From Treponema sp. (GTDB lineage: Bacteria; Spirochaetota; Spirochaetia; Treponematales; Treponemataceae), in assembly GCA_016290335.1 (NCBI GenBank), contig JAEETM010000004.1, positions 21,807 to 85,806 of the forward strand: DNA of 64,000 bases, given 5' to 3'. Under the pieces are notes generated by a model. That model had not been told where the DNA came from and made no database searches. It saw only the letters and a program-made list of their open reading frames with translations. Both the position numbers and the translations under genes were made by a program. Numbering within the stretch: position 1 is the first letter of the stretch; each line of letters begins with the position of its first letter. Positions 34,142-43,950 of the stretch are shown piece after piece.

Positions 34142-34342
34142 TTACTCAGCAGCAGCTGCTGGAGCAGCTTTCTTAGCTTTATTTTTCATAGCCGCATTGC
34201 AGTATTTACAAATGTTCAATTTCTGTCCATCTACTTCTTTTTCGTAAAGAACTTTGATGTTGTCTTTACCACAGATTGGACATTTTCCTCTTCCACTGTT
34301 TGGGAGAGTTCTGATACCAGCACCACGATGATTTTTTGACAT
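34142..34342 (-). CDS. Small zinc-ribbon protein, 66 aa, end of the ribosomal operon
   Basis: C21-P-I-C24 and C45-K-Y-C48 form a four-Cys zinc ribbon. The N-terminus MSKNHRGAGIRTLPNS is basic like a ribosomal protein, and the C-terminus is Lys/Ala-rich (KKAAPAAAAE). It follows rplQ by 20 bp and precedes the operon terminator, so it is expressed with ribosomal proteins. I do not recognise it as any standard ribosomal protein. It may be a spirochaete-specific ribosome-associated factor. Confidence 0.75.
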   Translation of the reverse strand: MSKNHRGAGIRTLPNSGRGKCPICGKDNIKVLYEKEVDGQKLNICKYCNAAMKNKAKKAAPAAAAE

Positions 34343-34362
34343 ATCGACTCCTTATCGCAAGC

Positions 34363-34908
34363 TTATTCAGCTTTTGATTCATCCTTCTTTTCAGAAGTCT
34401 TTTTTGAAGCTGTTTTCTTAGGCTTTGCTCCGTCAGCAGCTTCCTTATCTTTGCTTGTTGCTTTTTTAGCCTTTGGCTTATCAGATTTAGCAGCAGTCTT
34501 TTCTTTTTTGTCAGCTTTTTTGCCTTCAGCTTTTTCTGCATTATCTTCAAGCTTATAGTCAACAAGTTCCAGGATTACAACATCAGCTGCGTCACCCTGT
34601 CGGTATCCCAATTTAAGAACACGAGTGTATCCACCGTTTCTTTCCTGCATACGTGGTCCGATGTTTGTGAAAAGTTTATCAAGGATTTTTTCATCAGAAA
34701 TAAACTTTGCAACTTCACGGCGGTTATGTACAGAGTCTACCTTAGCTCTTGTAATAAGCTTTTCAGCATATTTTCTTACTTCAAGAGCCTTAGCTTTAGT
34801 TGTTGTAATTCTCTCGTATCTCAAGAGTGATGTTACCATATTGCGTGACATAGCACGACGATGTGCTGTTGTACGTGAAAGCGGATTAAAACCATTTCTA
34901 TGATTCAT
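34363..34908 (-). CDS. rplQ: Ribosomal protein L17 with long lysine-rich tail
   Basis: [24 protein letters not shown] is the L17 start and the core ends near residue 118. The remaining 60 or so residues are almost only Lys, Ala, Glu, Ser and Asp ([15 protein letters not shown]). Typical L17 has about 120-130 residues. The start overlaps the end of rpoA by 11 bases. Confidence 0.93.
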   Translation of the reverse strand: MNHRNGFNPLSRTTAHRRAMSRNMVTSLLRYERITTTKAKALEVRKYAEKLITRAKVDSVHNRREVAKFISDEKILDKLFTNIGPRMQERNGGYTRVLKLGYRQGDAADVVILELVDYKLEDNAEKAEGKKADKKEKTAAKSDKPKAKKATSKDKEAADGAKPKKTASKKTSEKKDESKAE

Positions 34909-35956
34909 CTGTTTCTTCCTTCTGCTTAGTTAAATTGGCAGCATTCTTCAGATGACTGTAATCAGTCATACCAAGAGTAAGATTCCACTCAAGGAGCTTC
35001 TCCTTAATCTCAGCAAGACTCTTCTTTCCAAAGTTTCTTGTCTTTGCAATGTCATCTTCAGTCTTTTTAGTTAATTCACCAATTGTACGAATATTAGCAT
35101 TCTTCAAACAATTTGATGAGCGAACTGAAAGTTCAAGTTCTTCCACAGGTGTATTGAGAAGTTTAATGATGTTCTCATCACCTTCATCACTATCATCAGT
35201 TCCAATAATGTTTTTATCGTCGAAGTTGATAAAGATAGCAAAATGTTCTTTAGCAATCTTTGCAGCTTCTCCTAAAGCATTTTCTGGAGTTATTGTACCA
35301 TCGGTCCAAATCTCAAGAATAAGCTTGTCATAATCATTTCTCTGACCAACACGACAAGGCTCAATTGAGTATTTTACGCGTTTTACAGGAGTGAAAATTG
35401 CATCCATTGGAATTGTTCCAACAATTTCAATGTAGTGCTCATTTACTTCTGCAGGTACGTATCCTCTGCCAAGATCAACCTGGATTTCGATGTCGAGATG
35501 TGCATTTTCCATCATATTGAAAATAAGCATATCCTTTGTCATAACCTCAAGCTGACCTTCTTTTGCAAAGTTATCACTCTTTACAACTCCAGGGCCCTTA
35601 AACTCGTAATTGAATGTATCTTGTTCGATATCATCAGGTAAGCATAAGCGAATCTGTTTCAAACTGTTTATTATCTCGAGAGTATCTTCAGTAACATTAG
35701 GTATTGCTTCGAACTCACTTGAAATAACATGAGGTATACCATTTTCATCATAAGAAGTGATTCTTATAGATGTGATAGCATATCCCTGGATGGAAGACAA
35801 TAATATTCTTCTCAACGTGTTTCCAACAGTTGTACCAAATCCAGTTTCAAACGGATAAGCATAAAACTTCTGATAATTAGGATTAGTACTGTCAATTGGT
35901 TCAAATGATATGCCTTTTGGTTTTTTGAAACCTTTGAGCAAGTTTTTACGAGCCAT
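34898..35956 (-). CDS. rpoA: RNA polymerase alpha subunit
   Basis: It has 352 residues. The N-terminal assembly domain contains [19 protein letters not shown]; after a linker ([15 protein letters not shown]) the C-terminal domain has [22 protein letters not shown], the two helix-hairpin-helix UP-element-binding motifs. It is slightly longer than the E. coli subunit. RBS AAGGAG is at 35963. It lies between rpsD and rplQ in the alpha operon. Confidence 0.97.
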   Translation of the reverse strand: MARKNLLKGFKKPKGISFEPIDSTNPNYQKFYAYPFETGFGTTVGNTLRRILLSSIQGYAITSIRITSYDENGIPHVISSEFEAIPNVTEDTLEIINSLKQIRLCLPDDIEQDTFNYEFKGPGVVKSDNFAKEGQLEVMTKDMLIFNMMENAHLDIEIQVDLGRGYVPAEVNEHYIEIVGTIPMDAIFTPVKRVKYSIEPCRVGQRNDYDKLILEIWTDGTITPENALGEAAKIAKEHFAIFINFDDKNIIGTDDSDEGDENIIKLLNTPVEELELSVRSSNCLKNANIRTIGELTKKTEDDIAKTRNFGKKSLAEIKEKLLEWNLTLGMTDYSHLKNAANLTKQKEETDES

Positions 35957-35972
35957 CTGAACTCCTTTTTAA

Positions 35973-36608
35973 TTATTTAGAATAGAACTCAACTACGAGC
36001 TGTTCTTTGATATCAACCAGATCAGTAATTTCTTCACGACGTGGATAAGCTGTGAAAGTTCCTTTTACAGCATCAACATCAACTGATACCCAAGGCATTG
36101 TTCCTGACTTTGAAACTTCATTAAGTGCATCCTGAACCATAGGAAGTCTCTTTGACTTTTCCTTGATTTCAACGATGTCACCAGCCTTTACTTCATATCC
36201 TGGAATGTTAACAGCTTTACCGTTAACCAGAATATGACCATGAGATACAATCTGACGAGCCTGTCTTCTACTGATTGCAAAGTGCATTCTGTAAACTACA
36301 TTGTCCAATCTTCTCTCAAGCAAGCCGATAAAGTTTTCGCCAGTTACACCAGGCATTCTAGAAGCCTTTTCGTATGTAAGGTGGAACTGTTTTTCCAACA
36401 GACCATACATTCTTCTGAGCTTCTGTTTTTCAGCGAGCTGAATACCATATTCACTCTTTTTTCCACCGCGGGCTTTAGGATCTTTTCCTGGAGCTCCACG
36501 TTTTTTGTCCAAAGGACATTTAGCACTCATACAGCGAGCGCCTTTAAGCATTAATTTTCTCTGTTCTGCACGACACATGCGGCAAACAGGACCTGTATAT
36601 CTTGCCAT
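35973..36608 (-). CDS. rpsD: Ribosomal protein S4
   Basis: 211 residues. The N-terminus has CRMCRAEQRKLMLKGARCMSAKC, so it carries a four-Cys zinc site, as in the S4 C+ form. The S4 RNA-binding domain is RLDNVVYRMHFAISRRQARQIVSHGHILVNGK. In E. coli S4 autoregulates the alpha operon; no S4 leader pseudoknot was tested here. Confidence 0.97.
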   Translation of the reverse strand: MARYTGPVCRMCRAEQRKLMLKGARCMSAKCPLDKKRGAPGKDPKARGGKKSEYGIQLAEKQKLRRMYGLLEKQFHLTYEKASRMPGVTGENFIGLLERRLDNVVYRMHFAISRRQARQIVSHGHILVNGKAVNIPGYEVKAGDIVEIKEKSKRLPMVQDALNEVSKSGTMPWVSVDVDAVKGTFTAYPRREEITDLVDIKEQLVVEFYSK

Positions 36609-36622
36609 ATTCCTTGATCTCC

Positions 36623-37003
36623 TTACATGCGGCGTGTTTTGCGAGGACGGCAGCCATTATGTGGAATTGGAGTTACATCAGAAATTGATTTTACCTTCAA
36701 TCCAAGCTGTCCCAAAGAACGGATTGCGTTTTCACGTCCCATTCCTGGTCCTTTTACGTATACATGCACTTCACGCAAGCCATAGCTCTGTGCTTTCTGC
36801 ACAGCAGTTTCTGCTACAGACTGAGCTGCAAACGGAGTAGATTTCTTTGCTCCGCGGAAACCAAGTCCACCTGAAGATGCCCAAGAAAGAGCATTTCCCT
36901 TCAGGTCTGTAATAGTTACGATAGTATTATTGAACGTAGCCTGAATGTAAACGTTACCTTCATATACGCTCTTCTTTTCCTTTCGTTTTTTAGTGGTAGC
37001 CAA
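36623..37003 (-). CDS. rpsK: Ribosomal protein S11
   Basis: 126 residues; [24 protein letters not shown] near the start, and [21 protein letters not shown] C-terminus ([17 protein letters not shown]), both S11 hallmarks. It is 15 bp after rpsM on the same strand. Confidence 0.97.
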   Translation of the reverse strand: MATTKKRKEKKSVYEGNVYIQATFNNTIVTITDLKGNALSWASSGGLGFRGAKKSTPFAAQSVAETAVQKAQSYGLREVHVYVKGPGMGRENAIRSLGQLGLKVKSISDVTPIPHNGCRPRKTRRM

Positions 37004-37018
37004 TTACTTTACCTCCGC

Positions 37019-37387
37019 CTATGCCTTCTTCTTATTAGCAACAGTCTTCTTCTTACCCTTTCTTGTTCGGGCATTAGTACGAGTTCTCTGTCCACGTACT
37101 GGAAGACCTCTCTTATGTCGAAGACCACGATAGCAACCAATATCCATCAGACGTTTAAGGTTAAGACCGATTTCTGAACGAAGACGTCCTTCTACCTTGT
37201 ATTCTGAATCGATTATTTCACGAAGTTTTGCTAATTCATCCTGTGAAAGGTCATTTGCCATTTTTTCAGGATCAATCTTGGCTTCTTCACAAATCTTTTT
37301 TGCCGATGACCGGCCGATACCGTAGATATATGTTAAAGCGGTACCTACATGTTTATTAGGGATATCAACTCCCGCAATTCGAGCCAT
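37019..37387 (-). CDS. rpsM: Ribosomal protein S13
   Basis: 122 residues; [20 protein letters not shown] and [20 protein letters not shown] identify S13, and the C-terminal [13 protein letters not shown] contacts the tRNA region. It follows rpmJ by 17 bp. Confidence 0.97.
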   Translation of the reverse strand: MARIAGVDIPNKHVGTALTYIYGIGRSSAKKICEEAKIDPEKMANDLSQDELAKLREIIDSEYKVEGRLRSEIGLNLKRLMDIGCYRGLRHKRGLPVRGQRTRTNARTRKGKKKTVANKKKA

Positions 37388-37404
37388 CTGTTACTCCTTA
37401 AGCC

Positions 37405-37518
37405 TTAGCCCTGTCTCTGCTTATGTTTAGGATTAGTACAAATGATACGGATGATTCCGTTTCTTTTGATTACCTTACATTTGTCACAGATAGGTTTTAC
37501 ACTGGTTCGTACTTTCAT
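37405..37518 (-). CDS. rpmJ: Ribosomal protein L36
   Basis: The 37-residue product [20 protein letters not shown]... ends [11 protein letters not shown] and has the zinc set C11, C14, C27 and His32. It is too short for an ordinary gene search but matches L36 fully. It stands between secY and rpsM with no map, adk or infA, as in other treponemes. Confidence 0.96.
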   Translation of the reverse strand: MKVRTSVKPICDKCKVIKRNGIIRIICTNPKHKQRQG

Positions 37519-37539
37519 ATAAAAGCCCCCATGAGAATA

Positions 37540-37597
37540 TTTTGCCGAATCTTAAGCACCTCGCAATGAGAGCAATTCGGCAAAAGATACTATATCA
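37540..37597 (-). promoter_or_regulatory. secY-rpmJ spacer: inverted repeat and extended -10
   Basis: TTTTGCCGAAT and ATTCGGCAAAA (37540-37550 and 37575-37585) form an 11-bp stem with a 24-nt loop. TGA-TATAGT (37597-37589) just upstream on the minus strand is an extended -10, which would start transcription at the foot of the stem. Either an internal promoter for the alpha operon or a regulatory leader. Confidence 0.5.
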
Positions 37598-37656
37598 CAT
37601 ATTCCCAGTTCTTTTCTACTGCTAATTCGCGAAAATCGTATAATTTATTCTATAAA

Positions 37657-38991
37657 TTACAGACTTCGTGACCTGATTTTGCCTTTCTTTGTAAGACCAT
37701 CGTGATGATGCATCTTAAGAAGAGCTTCAACTTGACTCATTGTATCAAGGTCTACACCAACCATAATGATAAGTGATGTACCACCCATAAGCTGACAGAT
37801 TGACTGTGGGAATCCGAAAATCTGTTGAATGATTGTAGGGATTACCGCAATGAATGCCAGGAACAATGAACCAGGTAATATAAGTCTATTCAATATTTTT
37901 GTCAGATATTCTTCTGTCTTATCAGTACGCACACCAGGAATGGAGCCGCCGTTTTCCCGGATGTTCTTTGCGATTTCTGTGGGGTTCAGGGTTACCTGAG
38001 TGTAGAAGTAAGCAAAGAAGATAATAAGAAGAACCAACAAAACATTATATCCCCATCCGTTTGGAGTCAAAAATCTTGAGATTGCACCAACCCAAGGTTT
38101 TGCATTTCCGCCCTTAGAGAATGTACCTACGATTGTCAATGGCAGCATAAGAATAGAAGAAGCAAAAATCAAAGGAATTACATTCGAAGGATTTACCTTG
38201 AATGGAATGTATGTAGACTGTCCGCCATACATTTTTCTTCCAACTACACGTTTTGCATAGTGTACCGGAATCTTTCTCTGTCCTGATTCTTCGTAAATTA
38301 CCAATGCTATTATTGCAACAAACATTATCAATACAAGGATAACAAATACAAGCTGTACTTCACCTGCGCTAACTGCCTGAACAAGTTCAATTACGGCGTT
38401 AGGAAGGCGTGCTACGATACCTGCAAAAATTATCATTGAAATACCATTACCAATACCACGAGCTGTAATCTGATCACCTAACCAAATTGTACACATAGAA
38501 CCGGTTGTAACTGTCAGCATAGCCAACAACTTGAAAGCGATCTGATTTTCAAGAACGATACAACCTGGAATACTATTTGCATAGGCGGTAACACCGAAGG
38601 CCTGAATAAGACATACAATAATCGTACCGATTCTTGTATACTGTGCAACCTTGCGCTGTCCACCGTCTTCCTGCGAAATACGTTTTAGAGCTGGGAAAAT
38701 AATCACAGCAAGCTGCATGATGATCTGCATTGAGATATATGGCATTACACCAAGCATGAAGATAGAAAAGTTTGAAAATGCTCCACCAACAAAGAAGTCC
38801 ATGTAGCTGACAAACGCATTATTGTTCTGCGCTGCCAAATCGTCAAAGTATTTCAAAAGAACGTTTGCATCAATGCCAGGAATAGTAAGAACACTACCCA
38901 GGCGGAACACTGCCAGAATCAGCAATGTAAAGAACAAGCGGTCTCTTAATTCTTTAACTTTAAACATATTTACTATTGGATTGCTTGCCAT
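37657..38991 (-). CDS. secY: Protein translocase subunit SecY
   Basis: 444 residues, ten predicted membrane segments. GIDANVLLKYF, FMLGVMPYISMQIIMQL (the plug and lateral gate region), QRKIPVHYAKRVVG and GGSIPGVRTDKTEEYL are characteristic. RBS GGAG is just before the ATG. It follows rplO by 13 bp. Confidence 0.97.
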   Translation of the reverse strand: MASNPIVNMFKVKELRDRLFFTLLILAVFRLGSVLTIPGIDANVLLKYFDDLAAQNNNAFVSYMDFFVGGAFSNFSIFMLGVMPYISMQIIMQLAVIIFPALKRISQEDGGQRKVAQYTRIGTIIVCLIQAFGVTAYANSIPGCIVLENQIAFKLLAMLTVTTGSMCTIWLGDQITARGIGNGISMIIFAGIVARLPNAVIELVQAVSAGEVQLVFVILVLIMFVAIIALVIYEESGQRKIPVHYAKRVVGRKMYGGQSTYIPFKVNPSNVIPLIFASSILMLPLTIVGTFSKGGNAKPWVGAISRFLTPNGWGYNVLLVLLIIFFAYFYTQVTLNPTEIAKNIRENGGSIPGVRTDKTEEYLTKILNRLILPGSLFLAFIAVIPTIIQQIFGFPQSICQLMGGTSLIIMVGVDLDTMSQVEALLKMHHHDGLTKKGKIRSRSL

Positions 38992-39004
38992 GTTTTACTC
39001 CGGT

Positions 39005-39505
39005 TTATTCTGCACTTTCAGCAGGCTTTTCTTCAGCAGCTTTTTCGTCGATTAACTTTACTGTTCCACCAGCTTTTTCGATTTTAGCCTTTGCTGATTC
39101 AGAAACTTTATCAACAATTACAGTCAATTTCTTTGTCAAATCGCCGTTTCCGAGGATTTTTACAAGAATTGCGCTCTTAACTGAAATAAAGCCTTTTGCA
39201 GCAAGAGAAGCCTTGTCTACAGTTGCGCCATCTTCGAATTTTGCTTCCAGCTGGTCGATATTGATACAAGCGTATTCTTTCTTGAAAGGATAGTTAGAGA
39301 ATCCTTTGCGAGCAATACGTCTGTAAAGAGGCATCTGTCCGCCTTCAAATCCTACGTAAGGAGCACCCTTACCAGTTCTTGACTGCTGACCTTTATTACC
39401 TTTACCGGCTGTTGAACCGAGTCCAGAAGATGAACCACGTCCAACACGTTTCGGTTTTTTATTAGCACCCTGAGGAGCACTAAGAATTGGATTATACTCT
39501 GCCAT
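39005..39505 (-). CDS. rplO: Ribosomal protein L15
   Basis: 166 residues; RVGRGSSSGLGSTAGKGNKGQQ and GFEGGQMPLYRRIARKGF are L15 motifs. The C-terminus has an extra Glu/Ala/Lys tail (EKAAEEKPAESAE) not needed for the fold. Confidence 0.96.
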   Translation of the reverse strand: MAEYNPILSAPQGANKKPKRVGRGSSSGLGSTAGKGNKGQQSRTGKGAPYVGFEGGQMPLYRRIARKGFSNYPFKKEYACINIDQLEAKFEDGATVDKASLAAKGFISVKSAILVKILGNGDLTKKLTVIVDKVSESAKAKIEKAGGTVKLIDEKAAEEKPAESAE

Positions 39506-39507
39506 TA

Positions 39508-39696
39508 TTATATCTCCTCAAACTTTACTAAGTGAGAAACTGTTGCAATCATACCACGAACTGCTTCGTTGTCTGGAAGAATGTTTGAAGAAGAGATTTT
39601 CTTCAAACCAAGGCTTCTTACAGTTGCAACCTTGGCCGGTTTCTGACCAATTGTACTCTTAATTAATGTAACCTTTATCTGTTTTTCTTTAGCCAT
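39508..39696 (-). CDS. rpmD: Ribosomal protein L30
   Basis: 62 residues; IKVTLIKSTIGQKPAKVATV and GLKKISSSNILPDNEAVRGM match L30. The start codon is 3 bp past the rpsE stop. Confidence 0.95.
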   Translation of the reverse strand: MAKEKQIKVTLIKSTIGQKPAKVATVRSLGLKKISSSNILPDNEAVRGMIATVSHLVKFEEI

Positions 39697-39699
39697 ACA

Positions 39700-40215
39700 T
39701 TAACCCCACAATTCATCAAGAGTTTTACCTCTGTTAGCTGCAATTTTCTTTGCATCCATAAGCTTTGAAATAGCGTTGAACGTAGCACGAACAACGTTTA
39801 CAGAAGCATTTGAACCCAAAGATTTTGACTGAATGTCAGTCGCACCTGCAACTTCCATAATAGCACGTACTGTACCACCTGCGATAATTCCAGTACCGGA
39901 ACAAGCTGGCTTTACCAATACTTCTGAACTCTTATACTTTCCAATTACATCGTGTGGAACAGTTCCATTCTTCAAAGGAACGAATATAAGATTTCGTTTT
40001 GCTTTATCAATACTCTTTTTGATTGCTTCAGATACGTCATTAGCTTTACCAAGACCATATCCTACACGACCTTTCTTATCACCAACAACAGTAAGAGCAG
40101 AGAAAGACATACGGCGTCCACCCTTTACAGTCTTACTTGTTCTATTAAGAGTGATGAGTTTTTCTTCAAACTCTTTCTCTTTTGGTTCTTTATCAAAGTT
40201 TTTCTGATGTTCCAT
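39700..40215 (-). CDS. rpsE: Ribosomal protein S5
   Basis: 171 residues; EEKLITLNRTSKTVKGGRRMSFSALTVVGD and ARTIMEVAG-like VRAIMEVAGATDIQSKSLGS identify S5. The Gly-Arg-Arg-Met loop that contacts 16S rRNA is conserved; no residue change of interest noted. Confidence 0.96.
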   Translation of the reverse strand: MEHQKNFDKEPKEKEFEEKLITLNRTSKTVKGGRRMSFSALTVVGDKKGRVGYGLGKANDVSEAIKKSIDKAKRNLIFVPLKNGTVPHDVIGKYKSSEVLVKPACSGTGIIAGGTVRAIMEVAGATDIQSKSLGSNASVNVVRATFNAISKLMDAKKIAANRGKTLDELWG

Positions 40216-40223
40216 AATTTCTC

Positions 40224-40586
40224 CTAGAATTCGATTCCGGCTTTGCGGGCACCATCAGCGAAAGCTTTTACAACGCCATGGTATAAGTAACCATTTCTGT
40301 CGAAAACAACCTTAGTGATGTTTTTATCCTTAAGGCGTGCACCAAAAGCTTCACCAAGTTTTGCAGCACCTTCAATGTTTGGTTTAAGGGCTGCAAATTC
40401 TTTTTCCAAAGTTGAAATTGAAGCTAAAGTTTTTCCTTCGTCATCATTTATTATCTGAGCTGAAAGATTCTTATTACTTCTGGTAATTGTCATTCTTGGT
40501 CTTTCTGTTGTTCCTGAAAGAGTCTTTCGAATGTGAATCTTTCTGTGCAAGCGTTTTCTGTTTTTATCGTTCATTTTCTTAAACAT
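40224..40586 (-). CDS. rplR: Ribosomal protein L18
   Basis: 120 residues; RKRLHRKIHIRKTLSGTTERPRM and FDRNGYLYHGVVKAFADGARKAG are L18 motifs (5S rRNA binding). It lies 8 bp after the next gene in the spc order. Confidence 0.96.
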   Translation of the reverse strand: MFKKMNDKNRKRLHRKIHIRKTLSGTTERPRMTITRSNKNLSAQIINDDEGKTLASISTLEKEFAALKPNIEGAAKLGEAFGARLKDKNITKVVFDRNGYLYHGVVKAFADGARKAGIEF

Positions 40587-40597
40587 ATAGCTTCACC

Positions 40598-41137
40598 TTA
40601 TTTAACACCAGTCTTTCCAACCTTGCGGCGGATAGTTTCGTTATCATAGCGGATACCCTTTCCTTTATAAGGTTCAGGTTTGCGCAACTTACGAATCTGA
40701 GAACAAAATTCACCAACTAACTGCTTATCAATACCTGTTACAGTAATTTTTCCATCAGGAGTTGTTACAACTGTAAGTCCGTCCGGAATTATAGCAATAT
40801 AGTCACTTGAATAACCAAGATTCATTACAAGTTCTTTACCTTTCACTTCGCAACGATATCCAACACCAGTTACTACCAGAGTCTTTGTAAAGCCTTCTGA
40901 AACACCTTTTACCATGTTTGCGATAAGGCTTCTGTAAAGACCATGATAAGCATTTGTCTGCTTTGAATTGTCTTTTACTGAAAGAAGAACTTCTGTTCCC
41001 TCTACTTTAATGTCGATTTCATTGTGAAAAGACTGTTTAAGTTCGCCTTTAGCGCCTTTTACAGTAATCACATTGTTTGCAACATTTACTGTTACACCTG
41101 CTGGAATAGCAACAGGAAGTTTACCTACTTTAGACAT
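40598..41137 (-). CDS. rplF: Ribosomal protein L6
   Basis: 179 residues; [39 protein letters not shown] and [24 protein letters not shown] are L6 features. Two L6 folds in tandem are evident. Confidence 0.96.
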   Translation of the reverse strand: MSKVGKLPVAIPAGVTVNVANNVITVKGAKGELKQSFHNEIDIKVEGTEVLLSVKDNSKQTNAYHGLYRSLIANMVKGVSEGFTKTLVVTGVGYRCEVKGKELVMNLGYSSDYIAIIPDGLTVVTTPDGKITVTGIDKQLVGEFCSQIRKLRKPEPYKGKGIRYDNETIRRKVGKTGVK

Positions 41138-41152
41138 TCTTTCTGCCCCCTA

Positions 41153-41551
41153 TTACCAGATTGTGCAAACTAATTCACCACCAACCATCTTTTCTGTAGC
41201 TTTCTTACCGGTTGTAACACCAGAAGAAGTTGAAACGATGATTGTACCATAACCGTTATAAACGCGTGGTAAATCTTTGTAGCCAGAATAAACACGGCGA
41301 CCTGGTGTAGAGATTTTCTTAACACCGTGGATTACCGGATTATTTTCATCATCATATTTCAAGAAAATGCGAAGTATGTTATGTCCATCTTCCTGGATTT
41401 TCTTAAAGTTTTTAATGTATCCTTCAGTCTTCATAATCTTAACGATTTCGAGCTTAAGCTTTGAAGCAGATACATCTACCTTCTCGTGGCGGGCCATAGC
41501 CGCATTACGAACCTTTGTGAGCATGTCTGCTACTGGATCTGATGCACTCAT
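41153..41551 (-). CDS. rpsH: Ribosomal protein S8
   Basis: 132 residues; [21 protein letters not shown] near the start and [20 protein letters not shown] near the end identify S8. In E. coli S8 represses the spc operon by binding its leader; an S8 site was not looked for in the L24-L5 region. Confidence 0.96.
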   Translation of the reverse strand: MSASDPVADMLTKVRNAAMARHEKVDVSASKLKLEIVKIMKTEGYIKNFKKIQEDGHNILRIFLKYDDENNPVIHGVKKISTPGRRVYSGYKDLPRVYNGYGTIIVSTSSGVTTGKKATEKMVGGELVCTIW

Positions 41552-41560
41552 TTCTATCTC

Positions 41561-41746
41561 CTACCAACTTGATTTTGTTACGCCAGGAAGCTGGCCTTCA
41601 CTTGCTAATTTGCGGAAACAAAGACGACACATCTTGAACTTGCGCAAATATCCACGAGGACGTCCGCAAATCTGACAGCGGTTGTATTCACGAGTTGAAT
41701 ACTTCTGTTTGCGGGCCTGTTTAATAATCATTGATTTCTTTGCCAT
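41561..41746 (-). CDS. rpsN: Ribosomal protein S14, zinc type
   Basis: 61 residues, the short C+ form with [21 protein letters not shown] (C24-x2-C27, C40-x2-C43). RBS precedes the ATG at 41746. Confidence 0.96.
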   Translation of the reverse strand: MAKKSMIIKQARKQKYSTREYNRCQICGRPRGYLRKFKMCRLCFRKLASEGQLPGVTKSSW

Positions 41747-41753
41747 ACTTCAC

Positions 41754-42305
41754 CTACTTACGGAATGGCATGTTGAACTTAGTAAGAAGTGCTTTTGCTT
41801 CAGCATCTGTATTAGCACTTGTTACAATAGTGATGTTCATACCAGCAATTTTAACAACTTTATCGAAGTCAATTTCTGGGAATATCAACTGTTCAGTAAT
41901 ACCAACAGAGAAATTGCCGTGACCATCAAAACCAGTAGCTTTGATTCCACGGAAATCCTTAATACGTGGGAATGCAACGTTGATGAGTCTGTCTAAGAAC
42001 TCATACATAATGTTACCACGCAATGTTACCATTGCGCCCACTTCATTACCCTCACGAAGTTTGAAGTTAGCAATACTTTTCTTTGCTCTTGTCTTAACCG
42101 CCTTCTGACCTGTAATCTGAGTTAAGTCAGCTACTGCGGCATCAAGGAGTTTCTTATTTGTGAGAGCTTCACCTACACCCATACTTACAACAATCTTCTT
42201 AATTGCAGGAACCTGCATAGGAGTTGTGTAATTGAACTCTTTTGTAAGAGCCGGTGCGATTTCGTCTTTATAGACTTTCTTAAGCCGAGGTACGTAATTA
42301 TCCAT
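41754..42305 (-). CDS. rplE: Ribosomal protein L5
   Basis: 183 residues from ATG 42305 ([20 protein letters not shown]); a longer frame from 42323 would overlap rpl[19 protein letters not shown] and [20 protein letters not shown] match L5. The ATG shares a base with the L24 stop. Confidence 0.96.
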   Translation of the reverse strand: MDNYVPRLKKVYKDEIAPALTKEFNYTTPMQVPAIKKIVVSMGVGEALTNKKLLDAAVADLTQITGQKAVKTRAKKSIANFKLREGNEVGAMVTLRGNIMYEFLDRLINVAFPRIKDFRGIKATGFDGHGNFSVGITEQLIFPEIDFDKVVKIAGMNITIVTSANTDAEAKALLTKFNMPFRK

Positions 42306-42619
42306 TACAGAATATCTCCACATTTACGGCAGACACGAACTTTCTTTTCGCCGTCGATTTTATAACCGATTCTTGTAGGACCGCATTTTTTACATACGAT
42401 TGCTACATTTGAAATATTAAGAGGAGCTTCGATCTCAGCGATACCGCCCTGATCCTGCTGACTCTTCTTTCTCATTGCTTTTTTAACAATGTTCACACCA
42501 GATACTATAACTGCATCTTTTTTAGGAACGATGCGGATAACTGTTCCGCGCTTTCCCTTGTCTTTACCAGCAATTACCTGTACTGTGTCGTCCTTATGGA
42601 TTTTGAACTTCTTTTCCAT
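42305..42619 (-). CDS. rplX: Ribosomal protein L24
   Basis: 104 residues; [27 protein letters not shown] is the KOW motif. The stop overlaps the start of rplE by one base (TAATG). Confidence 0.96.
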   Translation of the reverse strand: MEKKFKIHKDDTVQVIAGKDKGKRGTVIRIVPKKDAVIVSGVNIVKKAMRKKSQQDQGGIAEIEAPLNISNVAIVCKKCGPTRIGYKIDGEKKVRVCRKCGDIL

Positions 42620-42631
42620 TCTTATTACTCC

Positions 42632-43000
42632 TTAAAGAACCTCTGGAGCGAGTGATACGATCTTCATAAAATCCATATCACGAAGCTCACGAGCTACAGG
42701 TCCGAAAATACGTTTTCCCTTAGGGTTCTTACTGTCGTCTACGATAACACAAGCGTTATCATCAAAACGAATGTAAGTTCCATCAGGGCGACGGTATTCT
42801 TTAGCCTGGCGTACAATTACAGCCTTTTCTATTGATCCCTTCTTAATAGTAGAAGTTGGAATTGCTTCCTTAACTGCTACAACTACGATGTCGCCAATAC
42901 CAGCATATCTGCGATGTGAACCGCCGATAACTTTAATACACTGAACAATTTTTGCTCCGGAGTTATCAGCAACTGTCATACAAGATTGCATTTGAATCAT
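42632..43000 (-). CDS. rplN: Ribosomal protein L14
   Basis: 122 residues; [23 protein letters not shown] and [24 protein letters not shown] are L14 hallmarks. Confidence 0.97.
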   Translation of the reverse strand: MIQMQSCMTVADNSGAKIVQCIKVIGGSHRRYAGIGDIVVVAVKEAIPTSTIKKGSIEKAVIVRQAKEYRRPDGTYIRFDDNACVIVDDSKNPKGKRIFGPVARELRDMDFMKIVSLAPEVL

Positions 43001-43018
43001 AATTCTTAAACTCCTTGC

Positions 43019-43294
43019 TTATTTAGCACGTTCTACAATTTCTGCAAGACGCCAGCACTTTTTCTTGCTGAGTGGTCTGCATTCAACGATACGAACTGTG
43101 TCGCCTTCATGTGCATCATTGTTTTCATCATGTGCCATGTACTTCTTTGTTCTAGTTACATATTTCTTGTAAAGCCTATCCATCTTTTTAGTTGTGATTT
43201 TAACAACAATTGATTTATCCATCTTGTCGCTTTCTACAACACCTACAAAAGATCTTTTAGCAGGTTTTACAGTCTGAACAGTCTTCTCTTCCAC
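43019..43294 (-). CDS. rpsQ: Ribosomal protein S17
   Basis: 91 residues; FVGVVESDKMDKSIVVKI and TRTKKYMAHDENNDAHEGDTVRIVECRPLSKKK identify S17. Confidence 0.96.
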   Translation of the reverse strand: MEEKTVQTVKPAKRSFVGVVESDKMDKSIVVKITTKKMDRLYKKYVTRTKKYMAHDENNDAHEGDTVRIVECRPLSKKKCWRLAEIVERAK

Positions 43295-43304
43295 GGTTCA
43301 GCTC

Positions 43305-43517
43305 CTATTTATTTTCGCCAGCAAGTTCTTTCTGGCGAATGAACGTATTAAGGCGTGCGATTTCTCGGCGCATTGTACGTTTCTGCATTGGGTTATCTAC
43401 ATGAGAAATCACCATCTTGAAACGGAGATCCATGTATTCTCTCTTAAGCTCATCTCTTTTAGCAACTAGTTCTTTATAAGACAGTTCTTTATCATTTTTC
43501 TTCTTTGAATCAGCCAT
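43305..43517 (-). CDS. rpmC: Ribosomal protein L29
   Basis: 70 residues from ATG 43517 (MADSKKKNDKELSYKELV), with AGGAGGAATAAG just before; the longer frame would run into rplP. The C-terminal MRREIARLNTFIRQKEL is the L29 helix. Confidence 0.95.
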   Translation of the reverse strand: MADSKKKNDKELSYKELVAKRDELKREYMDLRFKMVISHVDNPMQKRTMRREIARLNTFIRQKELAGENK

Positions 43518-43527
43518 CTTATTCCTC

Positions 43528-43947
43528 CTAGTCCTTTGTTGGCTTAACAACTATTTTTGTAAGAACAGGAAGCTTATCACCTGCAAGTTCAAGAGCTCTG
43601 TGAGCTAACTTGAGGTCTACACCTCCAACTTCAAATAAAATCATACCTGGTTTGATAACAGCTGCCCAATGATCTGGAGCACCTTTACCCTTACCCATTC
43701 GAACTTCGGCTGGTTTCTTTGTAATAGGCTTGTCTGGGAATACACGAATCCAAACATTACCTTTACGGTCCAACTTACGGTTGATGGCAACACGGGCTGC
43801 CTCAATGATTTTTGTATCCAACCATGTTGGTTCCATTGCAACAAGTGCAATGTCTCCGAAGTCTATATGATTGTCACGAGTCGCATTTCCTTTTTCACGA
43901 CCGCGCTGCACCTTACGGTGAATTACTCTTTTTGGACTAAGTGGCAT
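43528..43947 (-). CDS. rplP: Ribosomal protein L16
   Basis: 139 residues; [20 protein letters not shown] at the start and [25 protein letters not shown] match L16. Confidence 0.97.
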   Translation of the reverse strand: MPLSPKRVIHRKVQRGREKGNATRDNHIDFGDIALVAMEPTWLDTKIIEAARVAINRKLDRKGNVWIRVFPDKPITKKPAEVRMGKGKGAPDHWAAVIKPGMILFEVGGVDLKLAHRALELAGDKLPVLTKIVVKPTKD

Positions 43948-43950
43948 ATA

